This document shows, piece after piece, positions 23,701 through 37,900 of a DNA stretch of 64,000 nt. The notes beneath the pieces are model-generated. The model was not told where the DNA came from. It worked only from the letters and a program-made list of their open reading frames with translations, and did not search any database. Origin of the DNA: Diadema setosum (lineage: Eukaryota > Echinodermata > Echinoidea > Diadematoida > Diadematidae); assembly GCF_964275005.1 (NCBI RefSeq), contig NC_092690.1:4566836-4630835 (forward strand). The letters run 5' to 3'. The number at the start of each line of letters is the position of its first letter. Position 1 is the stretch's first letter. The position numbers were made by a program, and so were the translations under genes.

Positions 23701-25906
23701 TTACGTTGTTTTGCCTAGCTGGAAACGGCAACGTTGTGAAAAAGGTGTGTGAGATACGCTTTTTACCTCTGAAATGGTAAACATTTGAGAATTGAGACAT
23801 TCACCATTAAAAAGAGCACATTTTATTTAGGAGCCATATGCTCATAACTCAAAATGCCCAAATTTTGAGTTACGTTCCTTTGCCTTATCACGGCCGAGAA
23901 CTTTATTTCTAATGATGATTAACGCAATGTAGCACCCACCAAATGAAAATAAAGAAACATGCAGATGAAGGAAATAATCACGATATAAATTGAAACCTCC
24001 TTCTCCCAATCAATGTCAAAACAAACTTAAGATTAATGTATCTGTGGATGAAATAATGCTATCGAACATTATAAACACATACACATATTTTGAAAGTACT
24101 ATTGCAAAGATGATATCAGAATAAAGAATCAATACGAAAATATGAAATGTCAAGATGCTGGCAAACAATTTATGATGAATGAAAATAAAGAAAGGAAAAT
24201 CAAAACATAAACGTGTCTGCTAAATTGACTGCAGTAAATGCGAAATTGGATGCCCAAGAATGAATCCGAATGAACGAGCGCAGCGTATACGTGATCACGT
24301 GACTATATCATGCTAAATTGAATGAACGATTTGCGAAATGGTGCTTGTCTTACGAATTTGAACAGAAAAAGTGCTGATTCGAATGATGTTAAAGGTAATT
24401 TGAATGCTCCAAAATGAATTTGAATGAAAAGATTATAAAATTGAAATACCGAACATGCCATCTAGGCTAAATTGTGCTAAATTGAATGCAGCAATTAGGA
24501 ACTGGACTGAAAAAAGTGCGAAATTGGCCGGGAAAACCTATAATAGTAATAATAATAATAAAAATAAATGAATAAGCAAAGAAAATAAAATAAATATGTA
24601 TATATATGAATAAAAGGGGAAAAATATGGCTACAAACGGCAGCTTTTTGACTGTAACATGTCAAAATTTTCAAGCTCGCTCGCTTCGCTCGCTCGCAGCC
24701 AGCAGTTGAGCCCGGTGCGCCTACCCCTTAATTTCTAAAGCGAAAAATATAGCTACGACGGCAGTTGTTGGACTCTAGATAGAATGTCAACATTTTCAAG
24801 CTCGCTCGCTTCGCTCGCTCGCATGGAATCGTTATGCCATTCTCCTAATGTCGCTGAAAGTAATTGCCAGTAGTTGCGCCCGATGCCCCCACCCCTTAAT
24901 TTCCAAAGTGAAAGATAAATATAGCTACAAACGGGAGTTTGGGGACTGTAAAATGTCAAAATGTTCAAGCTCGCTCGCTTCGCACGCTCGCTCGCATTGA
25001 ATCGTTATGCCACTCTCCGAACGTTGCTGCCAGTAATTGCCAGCAGTTGCGCCCGATGCCCCCCCCCCCCTCCCCTTAATTTCCAAAGCGAAAGATATAG
25101 GTACAAACGGGAGTTTGGGGACTGTAACATGTCAAGATTTTCAAGCTCACTCGCTTCGCTCGCTCGCATTCAGTCATTATGCCACTCTCCTAACGTTGCT
25201 GCCAGTAATTGCCAGCAGTTGCGCCCGATGCCCCCCTTAATTTCCAAAGCGAAAGATATAGCTACAAACGGGAGTTTTTGGACTGTAACATGTCAACATT
25301 TTCAAGCTCGCTCGCTTTGCTCGCTCGCATTGAATCGTTATGCCATTCTCCTAATGTTGCTGCCAGTAATTGCCAGCCGTTGCGCCCGATGCGCCGCCCC
25401 ATTAATTTCCAAAGTGAAAGATATAGCTACAAATCCCAGTTTTGGGACTGTAGAATATCAAAATTTTCAAGCTTGCTCGCTTCGCTAGCTTGCATTGAAT
25501 CGTTATGATATTCTCTTAATGTTGCTGCCAATAATTGCCAGCAGTTGCGCCCGATGCGCCCCCATTTATTTCCAAAGCGAAATACATAGCTACAATTAAA
25601 ACTCCAGTTTTGGAACTGTAGAATATCAAGATTTTCAAGCTCCCTCGCTTCGCTCGCTCGCATTTTATTGTTATGCCATTCACTTTATGTTGCTGACAGT
25701 ATATAATTTGTCGATCGTTTCACACCGTCATTCCATAATCCATGTAAGGAAACTTACAATGTTCCTCAATGACTGCGTTGTTGAATGTATCACATTCCGT
25801 AATGTATTGTAGTCCCATTATTACTTACGCCAACACGCACAAGCATACAGACCGTCAAAATTACTTTATGGTTCCCCCCATGTTTCGACCCACCGTACGC
25901 CACTTT

Positions 25907-25969
<63 letters not shown>

Positions 25970-28900
25970 ATAGATGTGTGTGTCCGTGTGTGTGTGTGTA
26001 TTGTGTAACATATGCATGGTCTAATCTTGAGCCCCCTCCAATGTTTGCCCCCCCCCCCCCCCAAATCCAAAACTGCTTCCGGCGCGCCTGAGTAGTACGA
26101 TTCAATTTGAAGAAAAAAGAAGAGAAACATGTATATGTAATGTCATATTTTTACACAAAATATCTACTCTGCTTCTGTTCAGCTACCACTAGCATACACA
26201 TGAGAGCGTCATATGATATAAACATTATACCTATTACATTTATTATTCTTCCCCGTTGCTTGCAGTTAGTGATGGCTGCATATTGTCAGACCCTGAATGG
26301 ACCACCAGATCAAGTGCCTGTGCAAGCTGGAGAGGATGCAGTGATGACATGTTCAGTGACTGGACTGGCATCGTCAGTTTTCACTTGGATTGATACCTCA
26401 GTGACCCCTAATGTCCCCATTTTTGGTGGAACTGCCAAGCTAACTAGTGTTATAAAATATGATGACTTTACTGTATCAGTGGATGCAACCTTATCCACAT
26501 TGAGAATTACAGGGACACAAGTTGCAGAGGAAGGAAGTTATCTTTGTACAGCGACAGGTACATCAAATCCTGTGCAGCCAGCACAGGTTACTGTTGAGGG
26601 TAAGTCTTTGCTATCAAACTTAGCATTTAGAAACAAAAAGGACTAATGTGCAATTCTCTATGGTGATAACAAGTTTCATACCAAAACAAATATCTTTAAC
26701 TTTGCTGTTGTTGAGTTTAAATCAGTAGGGCCCTGGTGCGCCATGAAAATTATTTTCCTGTCACAAAGATAGAAAATAGTTATTATAGAAAATAAATTGT
26801 TAGGATTTAGTATTTTCTGTTCGTACGAGACTTAAATATCAGTAAATGTTCTTCAGTAGCATAAAGTACCAATTTATACTGAAATGACTTCTATCGCATG
26901 ATTTAATTAAGTACATAATTGAAAATATAAGTACTATCTGATATTGAAAAGACAAGCAAAAAAGCACACACCGACATACACATGCACATACTCATACACA
27001 CAAGGCAATAACGGCATATATTTTATCAAAATTGTTATTGTTATTGGTATTGTTATTGTCATTGTTATTGTTATTGTTATTGACTGTGAACACACGATTA
27101 AACCGCATAACTCCAGACTGTCTCGGAGCTGACACATACGTGACAAACTGGACAATATTCATCCTATAAAAAGTTCACCGGAAAGATATACAACCGCCAA
27201 GATTCTTTGCACAAGTGACACTTGGCTCGAACCATATCCATAATGTAAGGTATATAGAACCCGGTACAGTATATAGGTTCGACTTTTAAGAAAATGCCCA
27301 CGGTACACGAGTATCCGCTATGATATATCCATGATATTGCTTTTTATCGTTTTCATATTTCATTTTTAAACTCATTAACCTCATAACCCGCAATCTAGTG
27401 AGTAATAATTTGTGAATGGTATTCACGTTTGCTGTATAAAAGCTGTGGAATTTCCCTGTGGTCATTTGACAATCCACTTATTTAAAATCATTTTAAAATG
27501 CTATGAACACAGTACATCTTTTGTTTTAAAATCCGCCCATAAGCTCTGTGCATATAAATGTAATATTTGCCAACGACATCGTAATAAATACTCCTCATAT
27601 GAGAGATTGTACAATTACAAAATTGTTTTAAGTCATTCTGACTTATGTATTTATATTTTCTATTTTTGTAATCGTGTATATTGAAGTGGGAAAGTCATAT
27701 GTAGACATAAATTGTGACCGTGCACCTCAAAACGAACATAAAGTCGCCCACACTGATTTTGCGTGAGGACTGAAAATAAAAAAAAAAATGGGTCAACCTA
27801 GCCGAACTTGACTTTGTCATATTTTCTGAAAGAGCGGGTCTTCTATTACATTATGCTGAAATTTGGTATCATAAAATGAACAGGAAAGTGTGTTTCTTTA
27901 GCAGTTTATCTCCAACATTTTTGGTAGAAAAGTGTGATTAGGTGTGTCTTTAGAATCCCTTTCTCATTTCTGGAAAACCTTGTCCACACTCTTCACTTTC
28001 AACTCTAATACTTTTGAAAGGATAGCACTACTGCTTTGAGAGCTGGTATCAATTATGGACAGAATGTGTTAATGAGGCATGATTAATTTCAGTTTAATCT
28101 GATAATCCTTTCATTGTTGTTACTCTGGTGGTTTACTTCCTGTTTTTTGTCCCATTCATCGCACAGCCAGCACGGTTTGGTAAAGATTAAGCGCTTGAAT
28201 AGACACTGTACTTCAGAGCCTCTTTTCTCAGTTCACACTTTTCCTGAGTTTGTGTTTTCTTTCCAATATCTAGATAGGTTAGGAGAGTCCGTTTGATTTG
28301 AGTTATACATCATTTTAAAGCTTAAAGTCTGCTCTTTCAGAATATGGTCTTAACTAAAAATTCATGTCTGGCGACTTTTTGTTTGTTTTGAGGTGCAGGG
28401 TCACAATTGCTTTTTTATGTACGGCTATACGTTGTGATCATTAGAAAAACAGTGTATGATTATAATTGAAACGTTTCTTTGTGTTCGTGTGTGCAGTTAA
28501 TTCTATTTCATTTTAAGTTCATCTAATCTCGTTCTCTTTCTTTTCCTTTTGTGGTTTGTTATTCCCTTACATAGTGATGCCAATCTTGACTTTAACATTG
28601 TTAAATTCAACTTTGATCGCTGGGGAAACTTACGAGGCAGCATGTGAAGCTGTGGGAAGCCGACCAGCAGTAGACATCAACTGGTATCTTGGAGATGCAC
28701 CACAGACAGATGGGGTAGTAACAACAAATACTCCAAATACTGGCAACACGGATTTGACGGATACAACAAGTACGCTCACCTTCACCCCAACACAAGGAAA
28801 TAATGAGCAGAGTTTGCGATGTGAGACCACTGGACATCTATTGGCCAACCTTGACCAGCAGCAGAGTATATCTTCTCTCAATGTTCACTGTAAGTCAGAA

Positions 28901-31900
28901 CGTGCTATCATTATTCTTTCTGTGACTTTTTTTTTAACTTTCTTTGTTTGCTGTCATTTCTTACTTTAGGGAAAATATCATGCAACCTTGCATCACAAAC
29001 ACCAACAAAACAGACAGGAATTTTTACTTAAGACAAAGTCTACAGACTCTGTTCTAATGGTGCATAAATCAACACATATGGACTTCCCTTACCAGTTTAC
29101 CTTTACCTCTATAATAATGAAAGAATATACACACTTGCACAAAATGGTAGTTCCATTATAAAGAACAAGTAAAATTTTTCATCAAGTATGCAATAATATT
29201 ATGTGATTAAATAGATGGAAAATCTGTCATTAAAATTTATAGAAAAAAATTGCGTTTGCCTTTCAGACCCACCTGATGCTGATATCATGACAGTTGACTT
29301 CAGTGAGGACACAGCTACCACGATGCTAACTGTGATCTGTACCATCCCGTCAGCTGACCAACCAAACCCTTTTGTCACTATGTTCTATATCTACGAAAAC
29401 GTCTCTGACACCCCATCTCTAGTCTCATCAGCTTCAACCTTCAGCAGGGCAACACCCGATTTCGACACGGAATATCTCTGTGTTGGTGGAAACTATCTTG
29501 GAAACACCACAGCTACACGATATTTTGTTCCAGGCGGTAAGTACGTTGCAGGCATTATTACAACTGAAAACGCAAGCATAGGCCTTAGTTGGCAAGAGCT
29601 GTATATCCACATAGAAAATATTAAGAGCGAATATCACATAACGTACGTCGGATGTATAAGGTAGCAGAGGAGGGTAAGAATATTAGAGGAAACCCAAACT
29701 CAAAGAGAAATGTGAAATGCGTGAAAGCAGTAACATAAGTGGAACACATCAGGGAAAGTTTGATGAAAATCGGACAGTCGATGTAAAAATTGTCAATTTT
29801 GAAAGTTTTGGTGTTGGAACCGCTGAATGAGGAGACTATTAGAGGTTATGGGGTCATGTATGGACAACAGTATAGAGAAAATATAAAGGGAATTCCACAA
29901 GTTCACTTTTCTGGCAATATGAAAGAGCACTTGTCTAACCGCTCCCAGAAATCAGGGGGAATAATTGCTACCCTTAACTATTATGTCAGTATCAAGTTGA
30001 TGAAATGTGTAATTTTCTTGAAAACTGAATTGTTGTGGAATTGCCTTTATATTTTCTTTGTATTGTTGTCCACACATGACATCAAGTAGTCTCCTCATCG
30101 ATGAGTCTCTTCATCGTTCCAACTCCAAATCTGTGAAAATTCATACTTTTTGCATCGTTGTCCGCCTTTCCTCAAACTTTCACTGATGTGTTCTACTAAT
30201 GTTGCTGCTTTCACTTAATCCACATTTCTCTTTGGGTTTTGTGTTCCTTTAATAAACATTACGTCGAACATCTGTTTACAGACATAACTATTAAACCGGA
30301 GTGATAAAAGTGACATTGGCATCTTAGGAGTATTCGGTCAGACAATGTTATAGAATCCAACTATTGGATTTTTTTCCAATTATCTAAGTGAGATATTGAA
30401 AAAGTGAAATATGGAATTTGTAAATGTATGCATAGTGTATGGTATACATATGTACGTATATGTATGTGATGTACAATAATTATATAAAATATATTCATAG
30501 TGTGTGCGTTCGTAAATTGTACAGGCATAAAGCAAAACAGAACATCACTGTAGCATAAACGAATGGCGTATATCGCACATTAACCTGTCGTTTCTATTTG
30601 AATTTTAATCAACAATACATTTTATAGCTGGTAGGCAAATATATATATATATATATATATATATACCTACAACAGTAAATCCGACCACGAATGGGGAAAC
30701 GTCGATTCCGATGTCTTCGGAATCTACAACAGGTAGGACTTGGGTTACGAATACTGTTTGTCATGTGTTTTTGTATTTGTTTATAGTGAGTATGTGGTAA
30801 GACCCTTTTTAAACTCTAATGGTTAGATAGAGTAAGAGATTCAAGAAGTCTACAAGAAAATACATTTGTTGTGATTGTTCGCTTATGTTCGTGTTGATTG
30901 GATAGAGGAAGAGATAAAAAAGGAGATAATTCTACAGTGATACAGCAGTATGTTTGTGGTAGTTCAAATGTGCCCTGCATCACCAAGCCAACAACACGTC
31001 GCCAGATATTAATTTTCAGTTAAGGGCCGAATAAAAAAAAAAAAACAGACTTTAAGTTTAACAATGATACGTAACCAAATTTAAATATTGGAACGAAAGC
31101 ACACACTCTGGTAAGGACGTGTATACTGAGAAAAGAGACTTTAAAGTGTAAATTCCATTCAAGAGCTTAATATTATATCAAACAGCTTGTGCTATGAAAA
31201 AGACAAAAACCGGAAGTAAAACTCCTTAGGAACAGCAACGAAGAAATAGTCATATCAAGTTGAAATCATAAGATTATATAACCGCGTTCTATCCCTTGTC
31301 AGATTACAACTTTTTTAAGCATTAGGCATATCCTTTCTAAAGTTATTATAGAGTTGAAAGAGTGTGTTAATGGTTTTAGAGAGAATGTGAGAGTGGGTCA
31401 CTGGGAGATAGCTAAGCATATGCATGTATACTCCGAAACTAGTGTTCTAGAATCAATTCTTTAAACACTTTTCCCATTCTTTTTATGATCCTTATCTTTA
31501 GAATAATGTAGAAAAAGATTTGCTTTTCAGATAATATGGCAAACTCAAGATTGACTAATTTGGCCCGTTTCACCTTCTGCATTTTCTGTCCTAACTTAAA
31601 AAGGAGCAGGTGACTTTTTGTTGTATTTGTTATGTACGGTTACATCTATGTCATTATTCCCAGCCCGCTCATGTAAAATGCAAGGAGATACTATGTTTGA
31701 AATAGAATTTTAAAAGGAAGTAGGCCTAACCGTCGACAATACTGGTGCGTATAAAACGCTCTCCCTCTGACTGGAAACGTAGAAAAGTCCTATTTGTGCT
31801 GATTAGGTGACCAGGTCCAACTAAACGACTAACATTGCTGTAATCTTTAAACAATTGCTACCGGTGTTGTTACACGTGTACAGGTATATGGTATACCTTG

Positions 31901-34900
31901 AAGGTTTAGAATGACAGTGGCAATATATCTTTTTTTTTCCGAGATCCTAAGTATGGCTATACAAAAAGATATTTTGTAGACATAAATCACTGTTTGTCTT
32001 TCACTTTTCTGTATATTAAGACCATAATATTGATGACACATATTTGTTTTATTGCAGCATGCGGAGAGACGTTCAGAATATTTTCTGAGTTGGTCATCAC
32101 CAACACCTAGCCATTGTTGTTTCATATTTCAATGAAACGAAGCAGTTGCAATTGTTTATCGTAGTTGTTGGAGAGTGGTTATACTCTGAAGTCAAAACGT
32201 AATAAGGTAATAAAAACACAATTCTACAATCGATACCGTAATGTACGACAGTGTTATATCATTATTTTGATAGATATGAAAAGAAAAGGAATAGATGGTG
32301 CAATAACGATGGCAGATTTTTCAAAAGCTTTTGATGTAATTGATTTTGATTTTGTGTTGTTGTGTTTAAACAAGTTTAATTTTGGTAATATTTTTCAGAC
32401 ATGGATAAAAATACTGTATACAGGTATTCGCAGCTCAGTGTTAGTAAATGGCTGGATATCTTAGTCTTTCTTAATACAAAGAGGCATTAGACAAGGATGT
32501 CCACTTTCAGCTTTACTCTTTGTGCTTGCTGCAGAATTTATGTCGACCCGAATAAGAAATAACAAGTGTATAAATGGTATTTCTGTTTTACAAATGGAGG
32601 AAATTTTTGAAGTAAAATTACTACAATATGCAGACGACACGTTATTTTTTGTTTCAGATAAACAATCAGTAGAAAAAGTAAGTGAAGAGTTGGAATTATT
32701 TGGAAATGCAGCAGGACCAAAACTGAATAAGAGTAAAACATCTGTTATGTCATTGTATGTGGCTGGGAGCTGCCAAGTCATAATGGTCACTCGATGATCT
32801 TGATTTCAATTTCAATTTTATTTCAATTTCAATTTATTTTCATATTTCTCGATGAAAAATTACATCAAATATAACAAAATTAAATGAAATACATGACATA
32901 CATAGAATATTGCAAATATGTAAAACATAATAGTGGTGGATCTGTTAAGTTTGGAATCTGTGAATGAATGCTAAAGAAATATGAAGGAACCTACTTAAAA
33001 GCGAGCTTGTTGAGCGTAGGTCCCGGTTAAAAACAAGTTTAAAGGGATCGTACAGTTCTGGATGAGACCTAATTTCAGGTTTCTAACATTTTTAGGTGAG
33101 ATAATGAGAAATCTCATATGAAATATAAAAGAGCATGCAATTTTATGAGGAATTCAACGTTTATTTGATAAAAATTGGTTTTGAAATGGCTGAGATATCC
33201 AAAAAAGAACGATTCTAATAAAGTGTGGGACCCACACTTTGTAACCGTCGCTTTGTTTTTCTTTGTTTTTGGATGTTTCAGTTATTCCAAACCCGATTTT
33301 CATCAAATAAACTTTTAATTCCTCTTAAAATGGTATGCTCTGTGCTATATCATAAGTGTTTTCTTGGTATCTTGCAAAAATTCGAAAGCCTATTTCTCAT
33401 CTCAACCAAAACTGTACTATCCCTTTAAGATTGAGAAGGGGAGCACGGGTACAACAATGACCGGAACATCAAGAGAAAAACAAAAATAAAAAAGTACAAA
33501 TATACAGTTATATAGCAAATTCTTCTCTAGTGCAGGTTAGGGGTCGGAAAAGCCACATGCTGTATATAGGCGGATGAACCATTGTCGTTCTGGCAATACA
33601 ATATGACTTAATATAGTTACAATAACAATGATACCGTTCAGACAGTATTAGAAATGTGTACATTGCGTGTATTAAGAAGGGAACACATGCACCTGCAAAT
33701 CCATTTAAAAAAAAAAGACATTCAACAACCAGTTGCAGTGCAGTGAGAATGTGAAATACCAGCTGTTTCCTCGTCCCAGCTATCTTTAAAGAAGGAAACA
33801 TATACATAAACACAGTGATAGAATTTAAGGGCGCAAACAGCTGGGCTCTTAAAGTCTGTTTTAACATGACAACAACCCTGGAGTACAGTATAACGGGATA
33901 GTCCTGGACAGCACAAAACAGAATTTCAATGAGCTGATGTAGCGTAATTATTCAATCAATACTGTCTTAATTTGCATTTGAAGGATGATAGTGATAAACA
34001 ACCTTTGAGTTCAGGGGGGAGGTCATTCCAGTATTTCGGTCCCGCATACATAATTGTTTTCATCGCGAAAATTGTGCGAGTACGTGGAAGGTGATAAGCG
34101 TCCCGTTGGCGGGTGGGATAATTGTGAACTGAGTAGTTTCTTTTGAACATGTGAAGAAAAACATCAGGAAGATCATTCGTTGAGTATTTATACATGAAAA
34201 TACCTAGATTGTAATCAAACAAATCAATCAATTTCAGAATTGTATTCTTGTGAAAAAAAATCATTTGTATGAGATAAATATCCGGCGTTATTGATAATTC
34301 TGATGGCGCGTTTTTGAAGAACGAATAACGAATCAAGCAAAAATTTCGACGAATTACCCCATGCTAGAATTCCATAGTTGAGGTAAGGGGAAATCATTGT
34401 TGAATATATAATTTGTAATATATGTATTGGAAAATTATGTTTCAGCTTGTTTAAAATTCCAATGTTTCTGGACAAAATTTTACTTAAATAGTTAATATGG
34501 GTTTTCCAGGATAGATCACTATCAATGTAAAGTCCCAGAAACTTGATACTGTCTACCTGGTTTAAATTGATACCATTGATCTTAACATAATCAGAAACAG
34601 AGTTCAGAGAATTGCTGAAAAGTATATAACGCGTTTTATCAATATTTAGTGACAACTTATTTGCGTGGATCCAGGACTGAACAAGTTTCAGTTCATTGTT
34701 TAACATATGTATAAGCGTGTTTGAGTTACGATGTGAAAGAAATAAATTTGTGTCATCAGCAAAGCATATGAAAGAAAGAATCTGGGACGAATTTTGGAGG
34801 TCGTTTATGTACAGGATAAATAATAACGGGCCAAGTAGGGAACCCTGAGGGACACCACAAGAAGTTGTTTTCAAAAGAGACTCATATCCATTTACATAAA

Positions 34901-37900
34901 CATATTGCTTTCTATTAGTAAGGTAGTCTTTAATCCAATCTTGAGCTGTCCCACGAATGCCGTAATGGCTTAACTTATAAAGCAAAATATCATGGTCTAT
35001 CGTATCAAACGCTTTCGAGAAGTCGAGAAAAACACCTATAGTATGGGAAGCGTCGTCTAAAGCATGTGCTACTTTATCAATGAAAGCTAACAAAGCGTGG
35101 GTTGTGCTATGCTGTTTTCTGAAACCAAACTGAAAATTCGAAAGAATATTGCAGTTGATAAGGAATCTAAGAGTTCGTTTGTGAACAATCTTTTCTAAGA
35201 TTTTTGAAATTGAAGTTAAAAGAGATATTGGACGATAATTGCTAACCGATTCTTCAGCACCCTTTTTGAATATGGGAACGACTCTAGCAATTTTCATCTT
35301 TTCGGGGACCTTTCCAGTCGACAAAGATTGATTAAAAATATAAGTAAGGGGAGTAATTATTTCAGTTATTATGTTTTTTAACAGAAAAACTGAAATTCCG
35401 TCATCACCTGTACTTTTCTTGTTATTTAGTTTGCGAACAATTTCTTTAATTTCTTCCTCAACAATGGAAACAAAAAACAAAGTGTGTGCATTCCTTTCCC
35501 TTAGAAACGAATGAAAAGGTGTCCCGGAGCGAGGTATTTTCTTGGCAAGATCTGGCCCAAGGTTAACGAAGAAGTCATTGAATTCATCTGCCATCTCCTC
35601 TGGATTGTCTATCAGGCGACCCTCTTTCAGAATACGATTTGGAGAATTCGCCTTAGTACTGGATTTTAAAGCTGTGTTGATCACCTTCCACGTACTCTGT
35701 ATATCAGATTTGCATCTATCGAACTGTCGGTAAAAATACTGTTGCTTTAAAAGCTAAGGATGGACAGAAACACCCACAAAGTACTTAGGGTTTTATGTTT
35801 CACCTGATATGAATAAAGCACGAGCATTGAATTGGGAAAACAAACTTACGAAATTGCAAAGACTTTTGGATAATTGGAGAAAAAGAAAACTTACTCTTTT
35901 TGGTAGATTGATTATTGTAAAAACCTTAGCTTTAAGTCAAATGGTTCATATACTTATGGTTGATACATTTCCTGAGAAAATATTGAAACGATTGAATAAT
36001 CTGTTATATATTTTTATTTTGCAAGCAAAAGCTGAAAAAGTGAAACGAACTATTATGATTAAAAGAGTTTGAAAAAGGAGGCGTTAATATGATCGATCTT
36101 TCTAAGCAAAAACTAAGTTTCCGATTGAGATGGCTTGGTCGCACTATAGGTGCAACGAAAGGAACATGGGGTAAAATGTGTTTATATTGGTATAATCTTT
36201 TCGGTGGATTAGAATTGTTACTAAATTCTAATTTGGATTGTTTGAATATGAAGAGGATAAGTAAAGATCAACTCTCATTGTTTTATATTGAAATATTAGA
36301 AGCTTGGTTAATGATAAAGAATGATATTTGTTTAAAATTCCAACCCGTAGTACACGGAGTACAATATGGAATTTTGTGGCATAATAAAAATGTAACATTT
36401 CATAAAAAAAGACCTTATTTTATGATGGTTGGTATCAAAGTGGAATTGTATTTTTTAAAGATTTTTTTTTTTTTTTTTAAGAATGGTAAGTTTATATTCA
36501 TTCCAGAAATTTTGTATCAACTTAAATGACAGAAAAGTAAGCAAACATTAATTTTTGATTATATTTTATTACGCCAGGCTATCCCAAAAGCATGGATAAG
36601 TAATAATGCGGAATCATGTATAACGTTTCATAATAGGTTATTGGAAATTCCTAAAATAAGAATAGGAAGAAGAGAGCAGAAAAGAAGCATTCAAGATGTT
36701 TCAACCAAACAGTTTTACAAACTATTGTGTACACAATGTCCCAATAGTAACAGATGTTGTATATACTGGGAAAAGATATTCGACTCATCATTTGATTGGA
36801 TGAATATATTCAAAAGAAACTTGTGTTATGTAAAGAAAACAAATTGAAAGAATTTAATTTTAAGGTTTTGTATAATCTACTACCAGTAAAAAAGAATTTG
36901 TACAGATGGCAAATCAAAAGAGATGGAAAATGTGAGCATTGCGGTGTAGATGAAGATAATCTACATGCGTTTAGAGTGTAAATTTAATAAGTTTTTCTTT
37001 TCGTATCTAACAGTTATAATTAAAGTTATATATAATGTTGATTTTAAGATAACAGGAATGCATCTGTTAAAAGCCCATAAAGAGACTGAATTGGATTCGT
37101 TTTTGACAATTGCCTTTTGGTGTACTTATAAATATATACTGTTAAGAAATAAAACCGGAAAAGAATGTCGTGAAACTAATTTGCAACATTTGTTTGGAAG
37201 AGAAATTTGTAAAAGAATAGAGGAAGATCTGAATAGTAAGGAAACATATTATAATTTACCAAAGCAAATGAAGTATATTGTGTAAATAGTTTGTGGTTTC
37301 CTTTTAATCTCAGGAACCCCCTTTGAAGCTCATTGTATTTTTGTTTTCAATTTTTTGTATAATGTGATATAAAATGTTGAATTATGGAGGCAATAAATAC
37401 CCTGTTGGGGTCAAAAAAAAAAATACACACTCACAAAAGACATACACGTACACGTATGATATAGGCCTATTACATTGTGGCTACCAAGAACGATTAGCAT
37501 ATGCACTACAAAACCGACAGAAATCCACCTGACATTGATTTTTAATGAAGATCAGATCCCCCCCCCCAAAAAAAAAACAGACTTTAAGATTTAAAATGGC
37601 GTGTAATTCAAATGAGATGGACTCTCCTAACACATCTAAATCTTGAAAAGAATGCATGCACTCTGTAAAACTGCATACATTAGAAAAAGAGGCTCGTAAG
37701 TATAGGGTCTTTCAAGTGCTCAATATTTTCAAAGTCGCGCTTTGTACAATGAATCAGACAAAAAACATGAAGTTAAATTCTAGAGCAACAATAATAAAGA
37801 GATGCTAACAGATTAACCTCAAATTGAAGGTGCCTTATTATCACATTCCATACATAGCTGAGACCAAATTTTAAAGCAGTACCATAACCCCTTCTAAAGT

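Larger units (their letters stand above)
17804..24541. mobile_element. 6.7-kb element with 38-bp inverted ends and mirrored motif arrays
   Basis: The ends ATAGGTTTTCCCGGCC... are inverted copies that agree at about 37 of 38 positions, and both sit in ATAATAAT-type DNA. Inward of each end is an array of a CATTCAAATTCGC-like motif (array A), then an array of a GGCAAAAGAACGTATC-like motif (array B), in mirror order. The middle 18960-23400 has no recognisable transposase. It resembles foldback-type elements with repeats in the terminal arms, but I know no named family with this pair of motifs. Confidence 0.6.
17649..26090. mobile_element. 8.4-kb hAT-like insertion with 8-bp target duplication
   Basis: It is flanked on both sides by AGTAGTAC (17641-17648 and 26091-26098). 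The ends are CATAGGCACCGGAAG and the imperfect inverse CTTCCGGCGCGCCTG, each followed inward by a G/C-run. An 8-bp duplication and CA-starting short inverted ends fit the hAT superfamily. No transposase is recognisable, so it is non-autonomous and has grown by nested insertions (17804-24541 and the tandem array 24655-25700). It lies in intron 1 of the receptor gene with the donor GTA immediately to its left. Confidence 0.75.
32800..35755 (-). mobile_element. CR1/Jockey-type LINE, 5'-truncated, inside the other LINE
   Basis: The minus strand carries most of ORF2 from upstream of the RT to the C-terminus. It splits the plus-strand LINE between the KSKTSVMSLYVAG and TPTKYLGFYV blocks. The 3' end at about 32803 is a set of TTGAAAT repeats, as in CR1-like tails. 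A TTAA-flanked small element (33039-33428) sits in its 3' region. Confidence 0.75.
32230..37412 (+). mobile_element. L1/Tx1-type LINE fragment, interrupted
   Basis: The plus strand encodes RT pieces: ADFSKAFDVIDFDF near 32310, QRGIRQGCPLSALLFVLAAE near 32480, and LLQYADDTLFFVSDKQSVEK near 32620. After the inserted minus-strand LINE it resumes at about 35750 with TPTKYLGFYVSPDM, WENKLTKLQRLLDNWRKRKL and LTLFGRLIIVKTLALSQ, typical of the L1/Tx1 RT thumb. A C-terminal region with WENKLKEFNF-like text follows. A poly-A tail is at 37413. It is truncated at the 5' end, with several frame breaks (for instance, the frame changes near 32462 just after VNGWIS). Confidence 0.75.

Noticed and set aside
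24961-25508. 175-codon frame with repeated RSLALNRYA-type text
   Set aside because: It runs through the 168-bp tandem array; length is a by-product of the repeat.
26107-26265. In-frame upstream extension of the first Ig exon as an alternative signal peptide (MRASYDINIIPITFIILP...)
   Set aside because: The sequence just before 26266 is a classic polypyrimidine tract plus CAG acceptor, and exon 1 at 17572 supplies a phase-matched signal peptide. It remains a weak alternative.
33956-34336. Separate small gene on the minus strand
   Set aside because: It is the C-terminal tail of the CR1-like LINE ORF2 in a shifted frame.
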